Below, piece after piece: positions 7,173 through 16,014 of a stretch of 64,000 nt of DNA. The notes under the pieces are model-generated. The model searched no databases and was not told the origin of the DNA. It saw only the letters and a list, made by a program, of their open reading frames with translations. Location: the NCBI GenBank assembly GCA_965203755.1, contig OZ241910.1, forward strand, positions 3,105,406-3,169,405, given 5' to 3'. Positions within the stretch are counted from its first letter, which is position 1. The number at the start of each line of letters is the position of its first letter. A program made the position numbers and the translations under genes. The DNA comes from UBA6055 sp965203755 (GTDB lineage Bacteria > Chloroflexota > Anaerolineae > Aggregatilineales > Phototrophicaceae).

Positions 7173-9344
7173 ATGGCGCTCCCAAAGGATTATCTGGAAC
7201 GGGTGTACGCTGGTGTACTGGGCAAAATTATCGGGGTCTATCTTGGGCGTCCCTTTGAAGGCTGGTCTTATGAAGCCATTACCGAAAATCTTGGCGAAAT
7301 CAACTATTACGTCCATGAAAAGCTGAATGCCCCTCTGATTGTAACCGATGATGATATTTCTGGCACCTTTACCTTTGTGCGGGCGTTAGAGGATTACGCC
7401 TATTCCCGCGATATCACGCCGGCGCAAATTGGACAGACCTGGCTGAATTATCTTATTGAAGAACAGACTGTGCTTTGGTGGGGCGGTCTGGGCAATTCCA
7501 CTGAACACACGGCTTATCTGCGGCTCAAGCAAGGCATTGAACCACCCCGCAGCGGCTCGGTTGAACTGAATGGCAAAGTAGTCGCCGAACAGATTGGAGG
7601 GCAGATCTTTATTGATGGCTGGGCAATGGTCGCGCCTGGGGACCCGGAATATGCGGCCGATCTCGCCGGCCGCGCTGGCAGCGTCAGCCACGGCGGCGAA
7701 GCGATTTATGGGGCGCAAGCGCTGGCGGCAATGGAATCCCAAGCCTTTGTCGAATCCGACATTAATCGCTTGATTGACACCGGGCTTTCGGTGATTCCGA
7801 AGGATTCCATCATCTATTATATGATTAACGACATCCGCGAATGGCATGCCAAAGAACCCGACTGGCGCAAAGGGCGGGAATTGCTGGCGCACCGTTACGG
7901 CTATGACACCTACGGCGGCAACTGCCACATGGTGCCAAACCATGGTTTGATGATCATGTCTCTGCTTTATGGCGATGATAATTTCCAGAAGACCTTGATG
8001 ATTGTCAATACCTGCGGCTGGGATACGGATTGCAATTCCGGCAATATCGGCTGTTTGATGGGCATCAAAAATGGCCTCAAGGGCTTGGAAAACGGGCCAG
8101 ACTGGCGCGGGCCAGTGGCGGATCGGATGTATCTGCCGACAGCCGATGGCGGCCGTGCCATTACCGATGCAGTGACCGAGACACTTCATCTGGTGAATGC
8201 TGGGCGCGCTTTGCAAGGGATGGAGGCGCTGCGACCCAAAGGCGGGGCGCGCTGCCATTTTGAATTGCCGGATTCAGTGCAGGGGTTTATGAACGAAGAT
8301 TCGCCTGAAGCCCGTGATGTCATCAGCTTGCACAATGTGTTTGATGATCAGCTAAGTTTGAATGGCAGCCGCCTGCTGGCGCTGGATTATCAAGGACTGG
8401 CGCGCGGACGGGTGGGCCGGGTAGAAACCGCGACCTTTGTTCCCTCATTTGATATTTCAAGTTATTTTGACAAGCGGGGCTATCGACTGCTTGCCAGTCC
8501 TAAGCTCTATCCCGGGCAGACTGTCAACGCGCGGGTCATCGCTGCTGCCGATAATGCCAGCGCGGTGAGTGCAGCCATCTATATCAAACATTATGATGAT
8601 GAAGACAACCTGAAGCGGCTGTCTGGCGGTGAAGCCACTCTGTCGCCCGGCGAGTCAGCGATGCTGGAGTGGCAAGTTCCCGATTTGGGCGGCTGTCCGA
8701 TTGCGCTGGTGGGGATACAAATCAGCGGCGAAAACGGAAACAGCGGTCGGGTTTATCTCGATATGCTCACCTGGGACGGTGCGCCGAGTGTACTGCTCAA
8801 GCGGCCATATAAACGCGATTTCTCGCGTTTGGCGCGCGGCAAAGGCGCAAAGATGTGGAAGAAGGCATGGGTCAATGGTATGGATACTCGTGAACGGCTG
8901 ACGGAATTGGATTTTTGGCCCGAAACCTATCGACTGATTCAAAATGTCGGGCGCGGGCTGTTCATTCATGGCAGTCGCGACTGGAGCGATTATCAGCTAA
9001 GCGCCAAAATGACGCCGCATATGTGCCGCGCCGGCGGGCTGGGTGTCCGCGTGCAGGGCATGAAGCGGTATTATGCTCTGCTCTGTGATGAGGAAAGTGT
9101 TCGTCTGGTTGCCGCCCGCGAGGGTCGGGATACTGTGCTGGCGCGAGCGGAGGGCGGTTGGTCACTGGGTCGAGAATACCACTTGGGCCTCCAGGTGGCG
9201 GGGAATCGTCTGTCGGCTTATCTTGACGGCAAGCTGGCGCTGGAAGCTGAAGACGAAAATCGTCATTTCAGCGGCGGCGGCATTGCCTTAATTGCTGAAG
9301 AAGGGCGAATTGGCTGCGAGCATGTCGAAGTGCGTCCGCTCTGA
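7173..9344 (+). CDS. ADP-ribosylglycohydrolase-family enzyme with C-terminal lectin-like domain
   Basis: A 723-residue protein. Residues 1-345 form an ADP-ribosyl-glycohydrolase (ARH/DraG) fold: the first metal-binding motif is TDDD at 58-61 and the second is DTDCN at 284-288 (family GGDTDT). These acidic residues bind two divalent cations that activate hydrolysis of N- or O-glycosidic bonds to ribose. Residues 360-560 form a beta-rich linker, and about 570-723 resembles a DUF1080/concanavalin-like fold ('LFIHGSRDWSDYQLSAKM', 'GGLGVRVQGMKRYYALL'). No signal peptide, so cytoplasmic. GAGGAG precedes the ATG. It sits between sugar permeases and a PfkB kinase, and the kinase gene starts inside its 3' end. 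This suggests a catabolic glycohydrolase for an imported ribosyl compound rather than a protein de-ADP-ribosylase. The substrate is unknown. Confidence 0.8.
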   Translation: MALPKDYLERVYAGVLGKIIGVYLGRPFEGWSYEAITENLGEINYYVHEKLNAPLIVTDDDISGTFTFVRALEDYAYSRDITPAQIGQTWLNYLIEEQTVLWWGGLGNSTEHTAYLRLKQGIEPPRSGSVELNGKVVAEQIGGQIFIDGWAMVAPGDPEYAADLAGRAGSVSHGGEAIYGAQALAAMESQAFVESDINRLIDTGLSVIPKDSIIYYMINDIREWHAKEPDWRKGRELLAHRYGYDTYGGNCHMVPNHGLMIMSLLYGDDNFQKTLMIVNTCGWDTDCNSGNIGCLMGIKNGLKGLENGPDWRGPVADRMYLPTADGGRAITDAVTETLHLVNAGRALQGMEALRPKGGARCHFELPDSVQGFMNEDSPEARDVISLHNVFDDQLSLNGSRLLALDYQGLARGRVGRVETATFVPSFDISSYFDKRGYRLLASPKLYPGQTVNARVIAAADNASAVSAAIYIKHYDDEDNLKRLSGGEATLSPGESAMLEWQVPDLGGCPIALVGIQISGENGNSGRVYLDMLTWDGAPSVLLKRPYKRDFSRLARGKGAKMWKKAWVNGMDTRERLTELDFWPETYRLIQNVGRGLFIHGSRDWSDYQLSAKMTPHMCRAGGLGVRVQGMKRYYALLCDEESVRLVAAREGRDTVLARAEGGWSLGREYHLGLQVAGNRLSAYLDGKLALEAEDENRHFSGGGIALIAEEGRIGCEHVEVRPL

Positions 9345-10284
9345 CCTCCGGCCCGAAGCGTCACAGCCGCGGGCTAAATCGGGGAAGGGTGCGCGGGTCC
9401 TGTGTTATGGTGAGATTGACCTTGACATTTATCTGTCCGTATCGCGGTTGCCGGCGCTCAATCGAGCGGCGCATGTCACCCGTGAGTTTGAAAATGTGGG
9501 CGGCGCGGCGGCGAATACTGCCATCTGGTTAGCCAACTGGGGCATCCCGACTTTGCTGGCGGGGCATGACCTTGGCGAAGATCGTTATGGTCAGTCGGTT
9601 CGGCGGGCCTTAGCTGGGTATCCGCAGTTGGATACCCGTTATATTACTTGGCATCCCGATTATCAAACGCCACGCTGTCAATGTCTGGTAACTCCCGATG
9701 GCGAGCGCAGTTTTATCATGCACTGGCTGGATGAATTGCGCGTCCGCTCCTTGAACGCCGCCATGCTGAACGGGGTAGAATGGCTAAACCTGGATATGTC
9801 GGGGCCGCTGGGTCCGCGGCTGGATGCGGCTCGCTTGGCGAAAAGTCAAAACGTTGCCGTCCTTATCAATGATATTTATGATGTTGGACATCCCATCCTG
9901 CCCTTGGTGGACATCTTGGTCATTTCGGCCTCTATTGTGCGGACAAAACTGCCGCATGCCTCGCCGCTGGAACTGGGCAAACGGCTTCAGTCGGCGGCAG
10001 GATGCAGTGTCTTGATTACTGATGGCGGCGAAACCCTGACTGCTTTGCTGGCGACTGGAGAGACCTGCCAGCTAGCGCCGCCTGCGGTTGAAGCGTTGGA
10101 TACCACTGGCGCCGGGGACATCTTCAAAGCTGGCTTACTGGCTGCCTTGCTGGCGGGGCGGCCGCTAAACGAGGCGATTCGATGGGGATTGGCTGCCGGT
10201 GCGTTGGCGGTAACTTACGCCGGGACAACCGCGACGGTGGCGTCATGGGCGGCAGTGCAAGCCCTGCTCGCCACGATGCCATAG
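9322..10284 (+). CDS. PfkB-family carbohydrate kinase
   Basis: About 320 residues of ribokinase/PfkB fold: N-terminal 'VLCYGEIDLDIYLSV', the glycine-rich substrate loop 'ENVGGAAANTAIWLANWG', and the C-terminal signature DTTGAGD (near residue 265) that holds the catalytic Asp and the anion hole. The enzyme phosphorylates a sugar or nucleoside hydroxyl with ATP. The start ATG 9322 lies 23 bases inside the glycohydrolase gene, indicating translational coupling; a longer in-frame TTG start at 9292 has no support. Together with the upstream gene it suggests a two-step route: glycosidic cleavage, then phosphorylation of the freed sugar. Ribose is a plausible but unproven substrate. Confidence 0.85.
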   Translation: MSKCVRSDLRPEASQPRAKSGKGARVLCYGEIDLDIYLSVSRLPALNRAAHVTREFENVGGAAANTAIWLANWGIPTLLAGHDLGEDRYGQSVRRALAGYPQLDTRYITWHPDYQTPRCQCLVTPDGERSFIMHWLDELRVRSLNAAMLNGVEWLNLDMSGPLGPRLDAARLAKSQNVAVLINDIYDVGHPILPLVDILVISASIVRTKLPHASPLELGKRLQSAAGCSVLITDGGETLTALLATGETCQLAPPAVEALDTTGAGDIFKAGLLAALLAGRPLNEAIRWGLAAGALAVTYAGTTATVASWAAVQALLATMP

Positions 10285-10300
10285 ATAAAGGAAGTTTAAG

Positions 10301-10602
10301 ATGCTTGCTGGAAAAACAGCCCTAATCACCGGTGCGGCTGGCGATCTTGGCAATGTCATGGCCAGGCATCTGGCAAGAAACGGCGCCCATGTCGTGATGT
10401 GGGACATCCAAGCAGCCGCGCGGCAGTCGATCAGGCGATGAAGTCAATTACCAGGCTCGATATTGTTTGCTCAAATGCCGGTATTGTGCAGGCGCAGCCC
10501 TTCCTTGAGGTTACGTCTGATAATTGGCAAAATCATATTGATGTCAATCTGACCGGCACCCTGGATGGTGGCTGCTCACTGTTTCAATTTGATGCTCTCT
10601 GA
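10301..10602 (+). pseudogene. Decayed short-chain dehydrogenase (SDR), frameshifted and truncated
   Basis: A reading frame opens at ATG 10301 after AAGGAAG with the classical SDR nucleotide-binding start (MLAGKTALITGAAGDLG) and the strand 'HVVMWDIQ', then stops at a TGA near 10441. The next SDR piece, 'LDIVCSNAGIV...NHIDVNLTGT' (the NAG motif and the helix after it), continues in a different frame to 10602. The intervening 30-40 residues expected between the two are missing, and the whole C-terminal half with the YxxxK catalytic pair is absent. So there is an internal deletion with frame change plus 3' loss. It follows the PfkB gene by 16 bases and was probably once part of that catabolic operon. 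Confidence 0.8.
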
Positions 10603-10621
10603 TGTCTTCGGATATGCCAGG

Positions 10622-11377
10622 TTAGGAAATCAGCACACGCAGCACCTGATCGTGCAGGATGCCATTGCTGGCAATCACACTGTTGCCCTCCAGCGGCGAC
10701 CCGCCATTCCAGTCAGTGATCTTGCCGCCAGCGCCTTCAATTACCGGAATCAACGCCACGATATCCCACAGGTTCATGACCGGATCCAGCATCACATCGG
10801 CATAACCAGTCGCCACCAGAAAGTACCCGTGACAATCGCCCCAGGTGCGGTTGTATTTTGTCCTGCCCATCAGCTGCTGAAAGGCGATGCCGTTCTGATA
10901 TCTGCCAATGTTAATAAAATCGGTATACAGCAAGACCGCCTCGCGCAGCGCTTTGGTTTCACGGACTCGCACTGGTTCGTCATTGAGTTGCGTTTGGCCG
11001 CCGCTGCCCAGCAGCAGATGCGAGGTCAGTGAATGGTGGATGGCGCCGACAATCGGCTGCCTGTCTTTCATTAAGCCAATCAGCGTGCCGAACAGGAAAG
11101 TGCCGGCAATAAATGCTTGTGTGCCATCAATAGGGTCCAGCACCCACTGATAAGCGGCCGATTCGTTGTAATTGCCAAATTCCTCGCCAATAATGCCATG
11201 CGTCGGAAATTCCTTCATAATCATCTCGCGCATGGTTTCTTCGGCTTTTTTGTCGGCAATGGTCACTGGGGATCGGTCTGCTTTGGATTCGACAGTCAGC
11301 GCTCTGTGGAAATAGCTGTTAATAATATCACCACTGGCGCTTGCGAGTTGTTTGGTAAAATCTATAAATTCCTGCAT
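10622..11377 (-). CDS. hisN: Histidinol-phosphatase, inositol monophosphatase type
   Basis: 251 residues of the IMPase fold. Visible metal and phosphate motifs: 'GIIGEEFG' (Glu ligand), 'WVLDPIDGT' (core DPIDGT), and C-terminal 'NLWDIVALIPVIEGAGGKI' (WD...GG). HisN removes phosphate from L-histidinol phosphate, the eighth step of histidine biosynthesis. The assignment as HisN rather than a general IMPase rests on position: it is the last gene after hisD, hisC and hisB, with only 4 bases between it and hisB, and its GGAG ribosome-binding site overlaps the hisB stop. The start at 11377 (MQEFIDFTKQ) is chosen from that site; upstream in-frame sequence lies inside hisB. Confidence 0.88.
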   Translation of the reverse strand: MQEFIDFTKQLASASGDIINSYFHRALTVESKADRSPVTIADKKAEETMREMIMKEFPTHGIIGEEFGNYNESAAYQWVLDPIDGTQAFIAGTFLFGTLIGLMKDRQPIVGAIHHSLTSHLLLGSGGQTQLNDEPVRVRETKALREAVLLYTDFINIGRYQNGIAFQQLMGRTKYNRTWGDCHGYFLVATGYADVMLDPVMNLWDIVALIPVIEGAGGKITDWNGGSPLEGNSVIASNGILHDQVLRVLIS

Positions 11378-11381
11378 TTTT

Positions 11382-11978
11382 TTACTCCGTAAGCGTGCCT
11401 TTGGTACTTGGAATTCCTTGGCGGCGCGGGTCAATGGCGACAGCCTGCGACAGTGCGCGTCCCAAGCCTTTGAACAGGGCTTCAGCTTTGTGATGGTCGC
11501 TGCGCCCGTACAGCACAGCAGCATGCAAGTTCATCTTAGCATGAACGGCTAAGGTTTCCAACACATGGATGACAAGATCGGTTGGCATCTGCCCCATAAT
11601 TGGTGTTGTGAAACCAGCATTGATGACTGCATAAGGTCGTCCGCTCAAATCAATAACCACCCGCGCCAAGGTTTCATCCATCGGTACATAAGCCGCTCCT
11701 ATGCGTTGAATGCCATGGCGCGAAGCAAGCGCTTCATCAATCGCCCGACCCAGACAGATGGCGATATCCTCAATGCTGTGATGCGTGTCAATATGCAGAT
11801 CGCCAATGGCATTGATCCTCAAATCCATCATACCATGTATCGCCAAATGATGCAACATGTGGTCATAAAATCCAATGCCGGTCTGAATGTCCGCTTGTCC
11901 GCTGCCATCGAGATTGAGAAATAATTCAATCTGGGTTTCTTTGGTGCTGCGGCTGATTTCTGTTTTACGATCTGTCAT
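11382..11978 (-). CDS. hisB: Imidazoleglycerol-phosphate dehydratase
   Basis: 198 residues, standard for monofunctional HisB. Both diagnostic histidine motifs are present: 'DTHHSIEDIAI' and 'SDHHKAEALFK', which bind the two manganese ions of the trimer-of-trimers active site; 'GIGFYDHMLHHLA' near the N-terminus is also conserved. It dehydrates imidazole glycerol phosphate to imidazole acetol phosphate. The start ATG 11978 (MTDRKTEISR) is chosen because homology begins here; the open frame further upstream runs into hisC. It lies 73 bases after hisC, and hisN follows 4 bases later. Confidence 0.95.
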   Translation of the reverse strand: MTDRKTEISRSTKETQIELFLNLDGSGQADIQTGIGFYDHMLHHLAIHGMMDLRINAIGDLHIDTHHSIEDIAICLGRAIDEALASRHGIQRIGAAYVPMDETLARVVIDLSGRPYAVINAGFTTPIMGQMPTDLVIHVLETLAVHAKMNLHAAVLYGRSDHHKAEALFKGLGRALSQAVAIDPRRQGIPSTKGTLTE

Positions 11979-12051
11979 AGCCTCTATCCTGGAGTTTACA
12001 CGCTCAATAAGATTAACATAAAGACAGCATGAAAACAGAGTGCAAAATAGC

Positions 12052-13149
12052 TCAAATCTGCTGCAATACATCCAGCAGGCGGTCAACCTGTTCGGGTGTG
12101 CCGGCGCTGATGCGAATATGATCGTCGAGACGCGGCTTATTGTAATAGCGGACGATGATGCCGGCGCGCGCCATGGCATCCCGGAAATCGGGCGCCGACA
12201 TGCCGCGAACGCGATTCAGGACAAAGTTGGATTCACTTGGATAAGGCGACAGACAAGGCAGTTCGGCAAAAGCAGTTTCCATGCGCTGGCGCTGCGCCAC
12301 CAACTGCCGTACCCGTTCCGATAGATAATCGACATCTTGAAGCGAGGCCTGGGCGGCGACATCGGCGGCAAGATTGAGGTTGTAGGGCTGTTTGATCTTC
12401 CACAGCTGCGGCATAAGTTCAAGCGGGAAAATGCCGTAGCCCACCCGCAGTCCAGCCAGGCCAGCCCATTTGCTCATCGTCCGCAGCACAATTAAATTCG
12501 GCGCATCGGCGACCTGGGCCGCCAGGCTGTCTTGGTTGGAAAACTCGATATAGGCTTCATCAACTACGATGGTGCATGGCAGCTTTAGCAAGCGCTGGAT
12601 GCTGTCCAGGACGATAAAATCGCCGCTGGGATTGTTGGGCGAACAGAGAAAGACCAGCTTGGCATCATGCTCCAGCGCCGCGTTTTCGATAGCTGGGACA
12701 TCAAGCGAAAAATCACTCTGACGCCAGACATCAATCACCCGGCCGTAATAAAGGGGGACATTAAAGCTGTACATCGCAAAGGTCGGCGGCGTATTGATGA
12801 TGGCATCGCCAGGTTCAATAAAAAGCTGCAGGATAATCTCGATAAGCTCGTCGGCGCCGGCGCCGCATAAAATCTGCCGGGACGATACGCCGGTATAATC
12901 TGCCAGCAGATCGCGCAGCTGCCCGGATTCGGGATCGGGGTAGATATTAATGTGGGCAAGGTTCGCCAGCGCCTCTTTCACGCGGGGGGAGGGGCCGAAG
13001 GGGTTTTCGTTAGCATCCAGCTTGATTAAATCTGCCGCGGCAATGCCAAGCCGTTTGGCAAAAACATCCAGGGAAGTTGTGGGAGTGTAGACATCCATCG
13101 CTTGAACATCGGCGCGAACCCGTACCTTGTTCGGCATCGCTTTGGTCAT
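12052..13149 (-). CDS. hisC: Histidinol-phosphate aminotransferase
   Basis: 365 residues of a class I/II PLP aminotransferase. 'IKLDANENPFGPSP' (substrate-binding N-terminus of HisC), 'PNNPSGD' (PLP-binding Asn), 'VVDEAYIEF' (PLP Asp and Tyr) and 'SKWAGLAGLRVGY' with the Schiff-base Lys at about 227 are all present. It transaminates imidazole acetol phosphate to histidinol phosphate. The ATG overlaps the hisD stop by four bases (ATGA arrangement), showing translational coupling. All key residues are intact. Confidence 0.95.
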   Translation of the reverse strand: MTKAMPNKVRVRADVQAMDVYTPTTSLDVFAKRLGIAAADLIKLDANENPFGPSPRVKEALANLAHINIYPDPESGQLRDLLADYTGVSSRQILCGAGADELIEIILQLFIEPGDAIINTPPTFAMYSFNVPLYYGRVIDVWRQSDFSLDVPAIENAALEHDAKLVFLCSPNNPSGDFIVLDSIQRLLKLPCTIVVDEAYIEFSNQDSLAAQVADAPNLIVLRTMSKWAGLAGLRVGYGIFPLELMPQLWKIKQPYNLNLAADVAAQASLQDVDYLSERVRQLVAQRQRMETAFAELPCLSPYPSESNFVLNRVRGMSAPDFRDAMARAGIIVRYYNKPRLDDHIRISAGTPEQVDRLLDVLQQI

Positions 13150-14501
13150 TGGGATGTGTTCTCGCGTCTGAACTGCGCTGCCGCTGCATGAGCCGTCAGG
13201 GATTCGGCATTTGCCAGTATCTCGGCTGACTGACCGAGTTTAATCGTATTGGTTTTATCGAGACTGACCAAACTGGTGATTTTGACAAAATCAAGCGCAT
13301 TCAAGGGCGACGCAAAGCGGGCAGTGCCCCCGGTGGGCATCACATGGCTGGGCCCGGCAACATAATCCCCCAACACCTCATAAGAATGCTCACCCAAAAA
13401 GACGCCGCCGGCATTACGCACCTGTCCAAGCCATGACCAGGGATCCGCAAGCAGCAGGCAAAGGTGTTCCGCCGCATACTCATTGGCTAGCTCAAAAGCC
13501 TGTTCCAGATTGGCGGTAATGACCGCGCCACTGCGATTTTGCATCGCCTGCCAGATGATGTCACGACGGTCAAGCCGGGCTGCCTGACGATAGATTGCAC
13601 TCTGAACCGCATCGGCGATTGCCCGACTGGGGGTCAGCAGGATCGCCGATGCCAGTGCATCATGCTCGGCCTGCGCCAGCAAGTCGGCAGCGGCGAGTGT
13701 GGGATTGGCGCTGTCATCAGCAATGACCACGGTTTCAGTGGGCCCAAGCAGTCCATCAATGCCGACATCACCATAGACCTGCTGTTTGGCGAGTGTCACA
13801 AATAAATTGCCGGCTCCCACAATCATCGCCACTCGGGCGATGCTTTCGGTACCGTAAGCCATGGCCGCGATTGCCTGGGCGCCGCCGACCCGATACATCT
13901 TCTCGACGCCGGTAAGGGCCGCCGCCGCCAGAATCGCAGGATGAATATCGCCGGCGCCACTGCCTGGGGGTGTGCAAACAGCAACTTCCGGCACACCCGC
14001 AACTTGCGCCGGGATCACACTCATAAGCAAGGAAGAGGGCAGGGGAGCCGTTCCGCCGGGTACATAAACGCCAACGGAATCCACTGGGCGAATCAGTTGG
14101 CCCAAGATGCCTTGTTTTTGGACATCCATCCAACTGGCGATGGTTTGTCTTTGATGGAAACTGCGGATACGTTCGGCAGCATGTTTGAGCGCGGCATGCA
14201 AATCGGATGGGATTTTTGCCAGCGCCGCCTGTATTTCGTCCCTTGAGACAACCAGGCTCTCCAGGCTGATCTGGTCGATTTTCCGATTCCAATCCAAAAT
14301 CGCTTGGTCGCCGCCGGCGCGCACGCTCTTGATAATGCGCCGAACGGCTTCATCCGGCATCAGCCGCTCGCCAAAGAGGCCGATGGAACGGTCAATCACA
14401 TCATCGGGCGCCTCATAATCGCGCAGGGAATGTCGTTTGAGAATGGTTTGACGGGCGGCTTCGATATCGGTGAATATGCGCCAGCAGGCTTGAGGATTCA
14501 T
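13146..14501 (-). CDS. hisD: Histidinol dehydrogenase
   Basis: 451 residues. Characteristic segments: 'IRPVDSVGVYVPGGTAPLPSS', given as key residues Y-V-P-G-G-T; 'GPTETVVIADDSANP'; 'EYAAEHLCLL' (catalytic Glu-His); and 'GPSHVMPTGGTARF'. HisD is a zinc enzyme that oxidises histidinol to histidine in two NAD-dependent steps. It is the first gene of the minus-strand his block (hisD-hisC-hisB-hisN). The other his genes (hisG, A, F, H, I, E) are not in the window, so the pathway is split. The 124 bases upstream, toward galK, contain no recognised gene. Confidence 0.95.
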   Translation of the reverse strand: MNPQACWRIFTDIEAARQTILKRHSLRDYEAPDDVIDRSIGLFGERLMPDEAVRRIIKSVRAGGDQAILDWNRKIDQISLESLVVSRDEIQAALAKIPSDLHAALKHAAERIRSFHQRQTIASWMDVQKQGILGQLIRPVDSVGVYVPGGTAPLPSSLLMSVIPAQVAGVPEVAVCTPPGSGAGDIHPAILAAAALTGVEKMYRVGGAQAIAAMAYGTESIARVAMIVGAGNLFVTLAKQQVYGDVGIDGLLGPTETVVIADDSANPTLAAADLLAQAEHDALASAILLTPSRAIADAVQSAIYRQAARLDRRDIIWQAMQNRSGAVITANLEQAFELANEYAAEHLCLLLADPWSWLGQVRNAGGVFLGEHSYEVLGDYVAGPSHVMPTGGTARFASPLNALDFVKITSLVSLDKTNTIKLGQSAEILANAESLTAHAAAAQFRRENTSQ

Positions 14502-14625
14502 TCAAATGCCTTCTGTTCAGTTCCTTTACCCAATGTCATTGTAACGGTTTGGCTGTCATTCTCAACGGCTAAAGCCAAGTCGCCTCGCTCTCGTCTGAAT
14601 CTGCGATGGTCTTGACCGGCTGTCA

Positions 14626-15771
14626 TCAGGGATAGACTGTCTCGGCGCCCTTGCTCGCCCGGGTGATATAGATGGTCGGCGTGTGTTTGGCGGCGGCGGT
14701 ATAACTGGTCCGAACATTGTCCACAAAAGCGGCGGCGCTGTCGGCTTTGACCAGCGCAACCGCACAGCCGCCAAAACCCGCTCCCGTCATCCGAGCGCCG
14801 TAACAGGCAGCTTCGGCATTGGCACACTCAACGATGATATCAAGGGCTTCGCTGGAAACTTCAAAGTCATCGCGCAGGCTGATATGGCTCTCGATCATCA
14901 GCTGACCCAGCCGGGCGGCATTGCCTGCGTTCATGGCATCACGCGCCCGCAGCGTGCGGTCATTTTCATGCACGACATGGCGGGCCCGTTTGCGAATCAG
15001 CGGGGCAAGCTCTGCCGCCTGTTGGTTAAAGGCGGCGACATCAACATCGCGCAAGGCTTGAACGCCAAAACATCGCGCCGCGGCTTTGCATTGTTCGCGC
15101 CGCTCGTTATATTTGGAGTCCACCAGTCCGCGGCGGGTGCCCGTATCCAGGATGATGACCACAGTCTCCGGCGGCAGCGGCGCAGACCATGCCTTCAGGC
15201 TGCGGCAGTCAATCAGCAGCGCGCGATTCTCGATGCCCGCCGCCGAAATCATCTGATCCATGATGCCAGTGTTGATTCCGAGCCAGTTGTTTTCGGCATT
15301 CATGCCCACCTTTGCCATGGCGGCGGCGTCCCATTCGAAATCGGAAACGGAATAAAAAGCGCGTGCTGTGACCAGTTCCAGTGCGGCGGAGGAAGATAAT
15401 CCGGAACCAATCGGAACATCCCCGCTAACAACGCCTTCCCAGCCCGTTAGCGCGCAGCCGCTTTCTTGCAATGCCCAGGCGATTCCAATGAGATAATCAA
15501 TCCAATCTGTTTCCATCGAGCGCGGCAGTTTATCGAGCGGGAACTCGCGGCGATCATCCAAATCTGCCGAAATCGCAAACACCCGCTTGTCTGCGCGTGG
15601 ACGCAGGGCAATCCAGGCGGCGCGGTCAATCGCCATTGGCAAAACGAAGCCATCATTATAGTCGGTATGTTCGCCAATCAGATTAACGCGACCTGGCGAA
15701 CGTACAACATAACTTGGATTTTCACCGAATTCTTCATAAAAACGTTGCTTTACAAAATCTTGTAATGGCAT
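14626..15771 (-). CDS. galK: Galactokinase
   Basis: 381 residues of a GHMP kinase. The galactokinase signature 'GRVNLIGEHTDYNDGFVLP' lies near residues 28-46, the GHMP ATP loop is 'IGSGLSSSAALEL', and the third motif is 'MTGAGFGGCAVAL'. It phosphorylates alpha-D-galactose at C1 for the Leloir pathway. The start at 15771 (MPLQDFVKQR) has AGGAC upstream and matches the usual family start; the frame is open further upstream but carries no homology. A TATAAT on the minus strand at 15808-15813 may be its -10 box, without a good -35. No galT or galE adjoins it; the neighbouring his genes are unrelated. Confidence 0.94.
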   Translation of the reverse strand: MPLQDFVKQRFYEEFGENPSYVVRSPGRVNLIGEHTDYNDGFVLPMAIDRAAWIALRPRADKRVFAISADLDDRREFPLDKLPRSMETDWIDYLIGIAWALQESGCALTGWEGVVSGDVPIGSGLSSSAALELVTARAFYSVSDFEWDAAAMAKVGMNAENNWLGINTGIMDQMISAAGIENRALLIDCRSLKAWSAPLPPETVVIILDTGTRRGLVDSKYNERREQCKAAARCFGVQALRDVDVAAFNQQAAELAPLIRKRARHVVHENDRTLRARDAMNAGNAARLGQLMIESHISLRDDFEVSSEALDIIVECANAEAACYGARMTGAGFGGCAVALVKADSAAAFVDNVRTSYTAAAKHTPTIYITRASKGAETVYP

Positions 15772-15885
15772 GATTTGTCCTGCGGCCGACAGTCGATCAG
15801 CATCCTTATTATAGCTTATCTTGAGCTTGGTCGGGTAATGCGAGTAGCCGATTAATGCGATTGCTCTGCCGAACACACCAAAACA

Positions 15886-15914
15886 TTGAAAAAATCCTCA
15901 ACTGCGGACATAAT
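15886..15914 (+). promoter_or_regulatory. Sigma-70-type promoter for the molybdenum hydroxylase operon
   Basis: TTGAAA (15886-15891), 17-bp spacer, CATAAT (15909-15914): five of six matches in both hexamers. It sits about 100 bases before the coding start at 16015, in the divergent gap next to galK. Confidence 0.5.
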
Positions 15915-16014
15915 AGAAGCAAGCAGTCACAGGTCGTGAAATTACGGCGTTAGGGTGAACCTATCGAAAAGCGCCTCGTGGGCTGACCGAATAAATGACA
16001 GGAGGCTCTGTACA

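Noticed and set aside
7386..8258. 290-codon antisense frame over the ADP-ribosylglycohydrolase-family gene.
   Set aside because: The plus-strand protein shows both metal-binding motifs; the antisense product has no recognisable domain.
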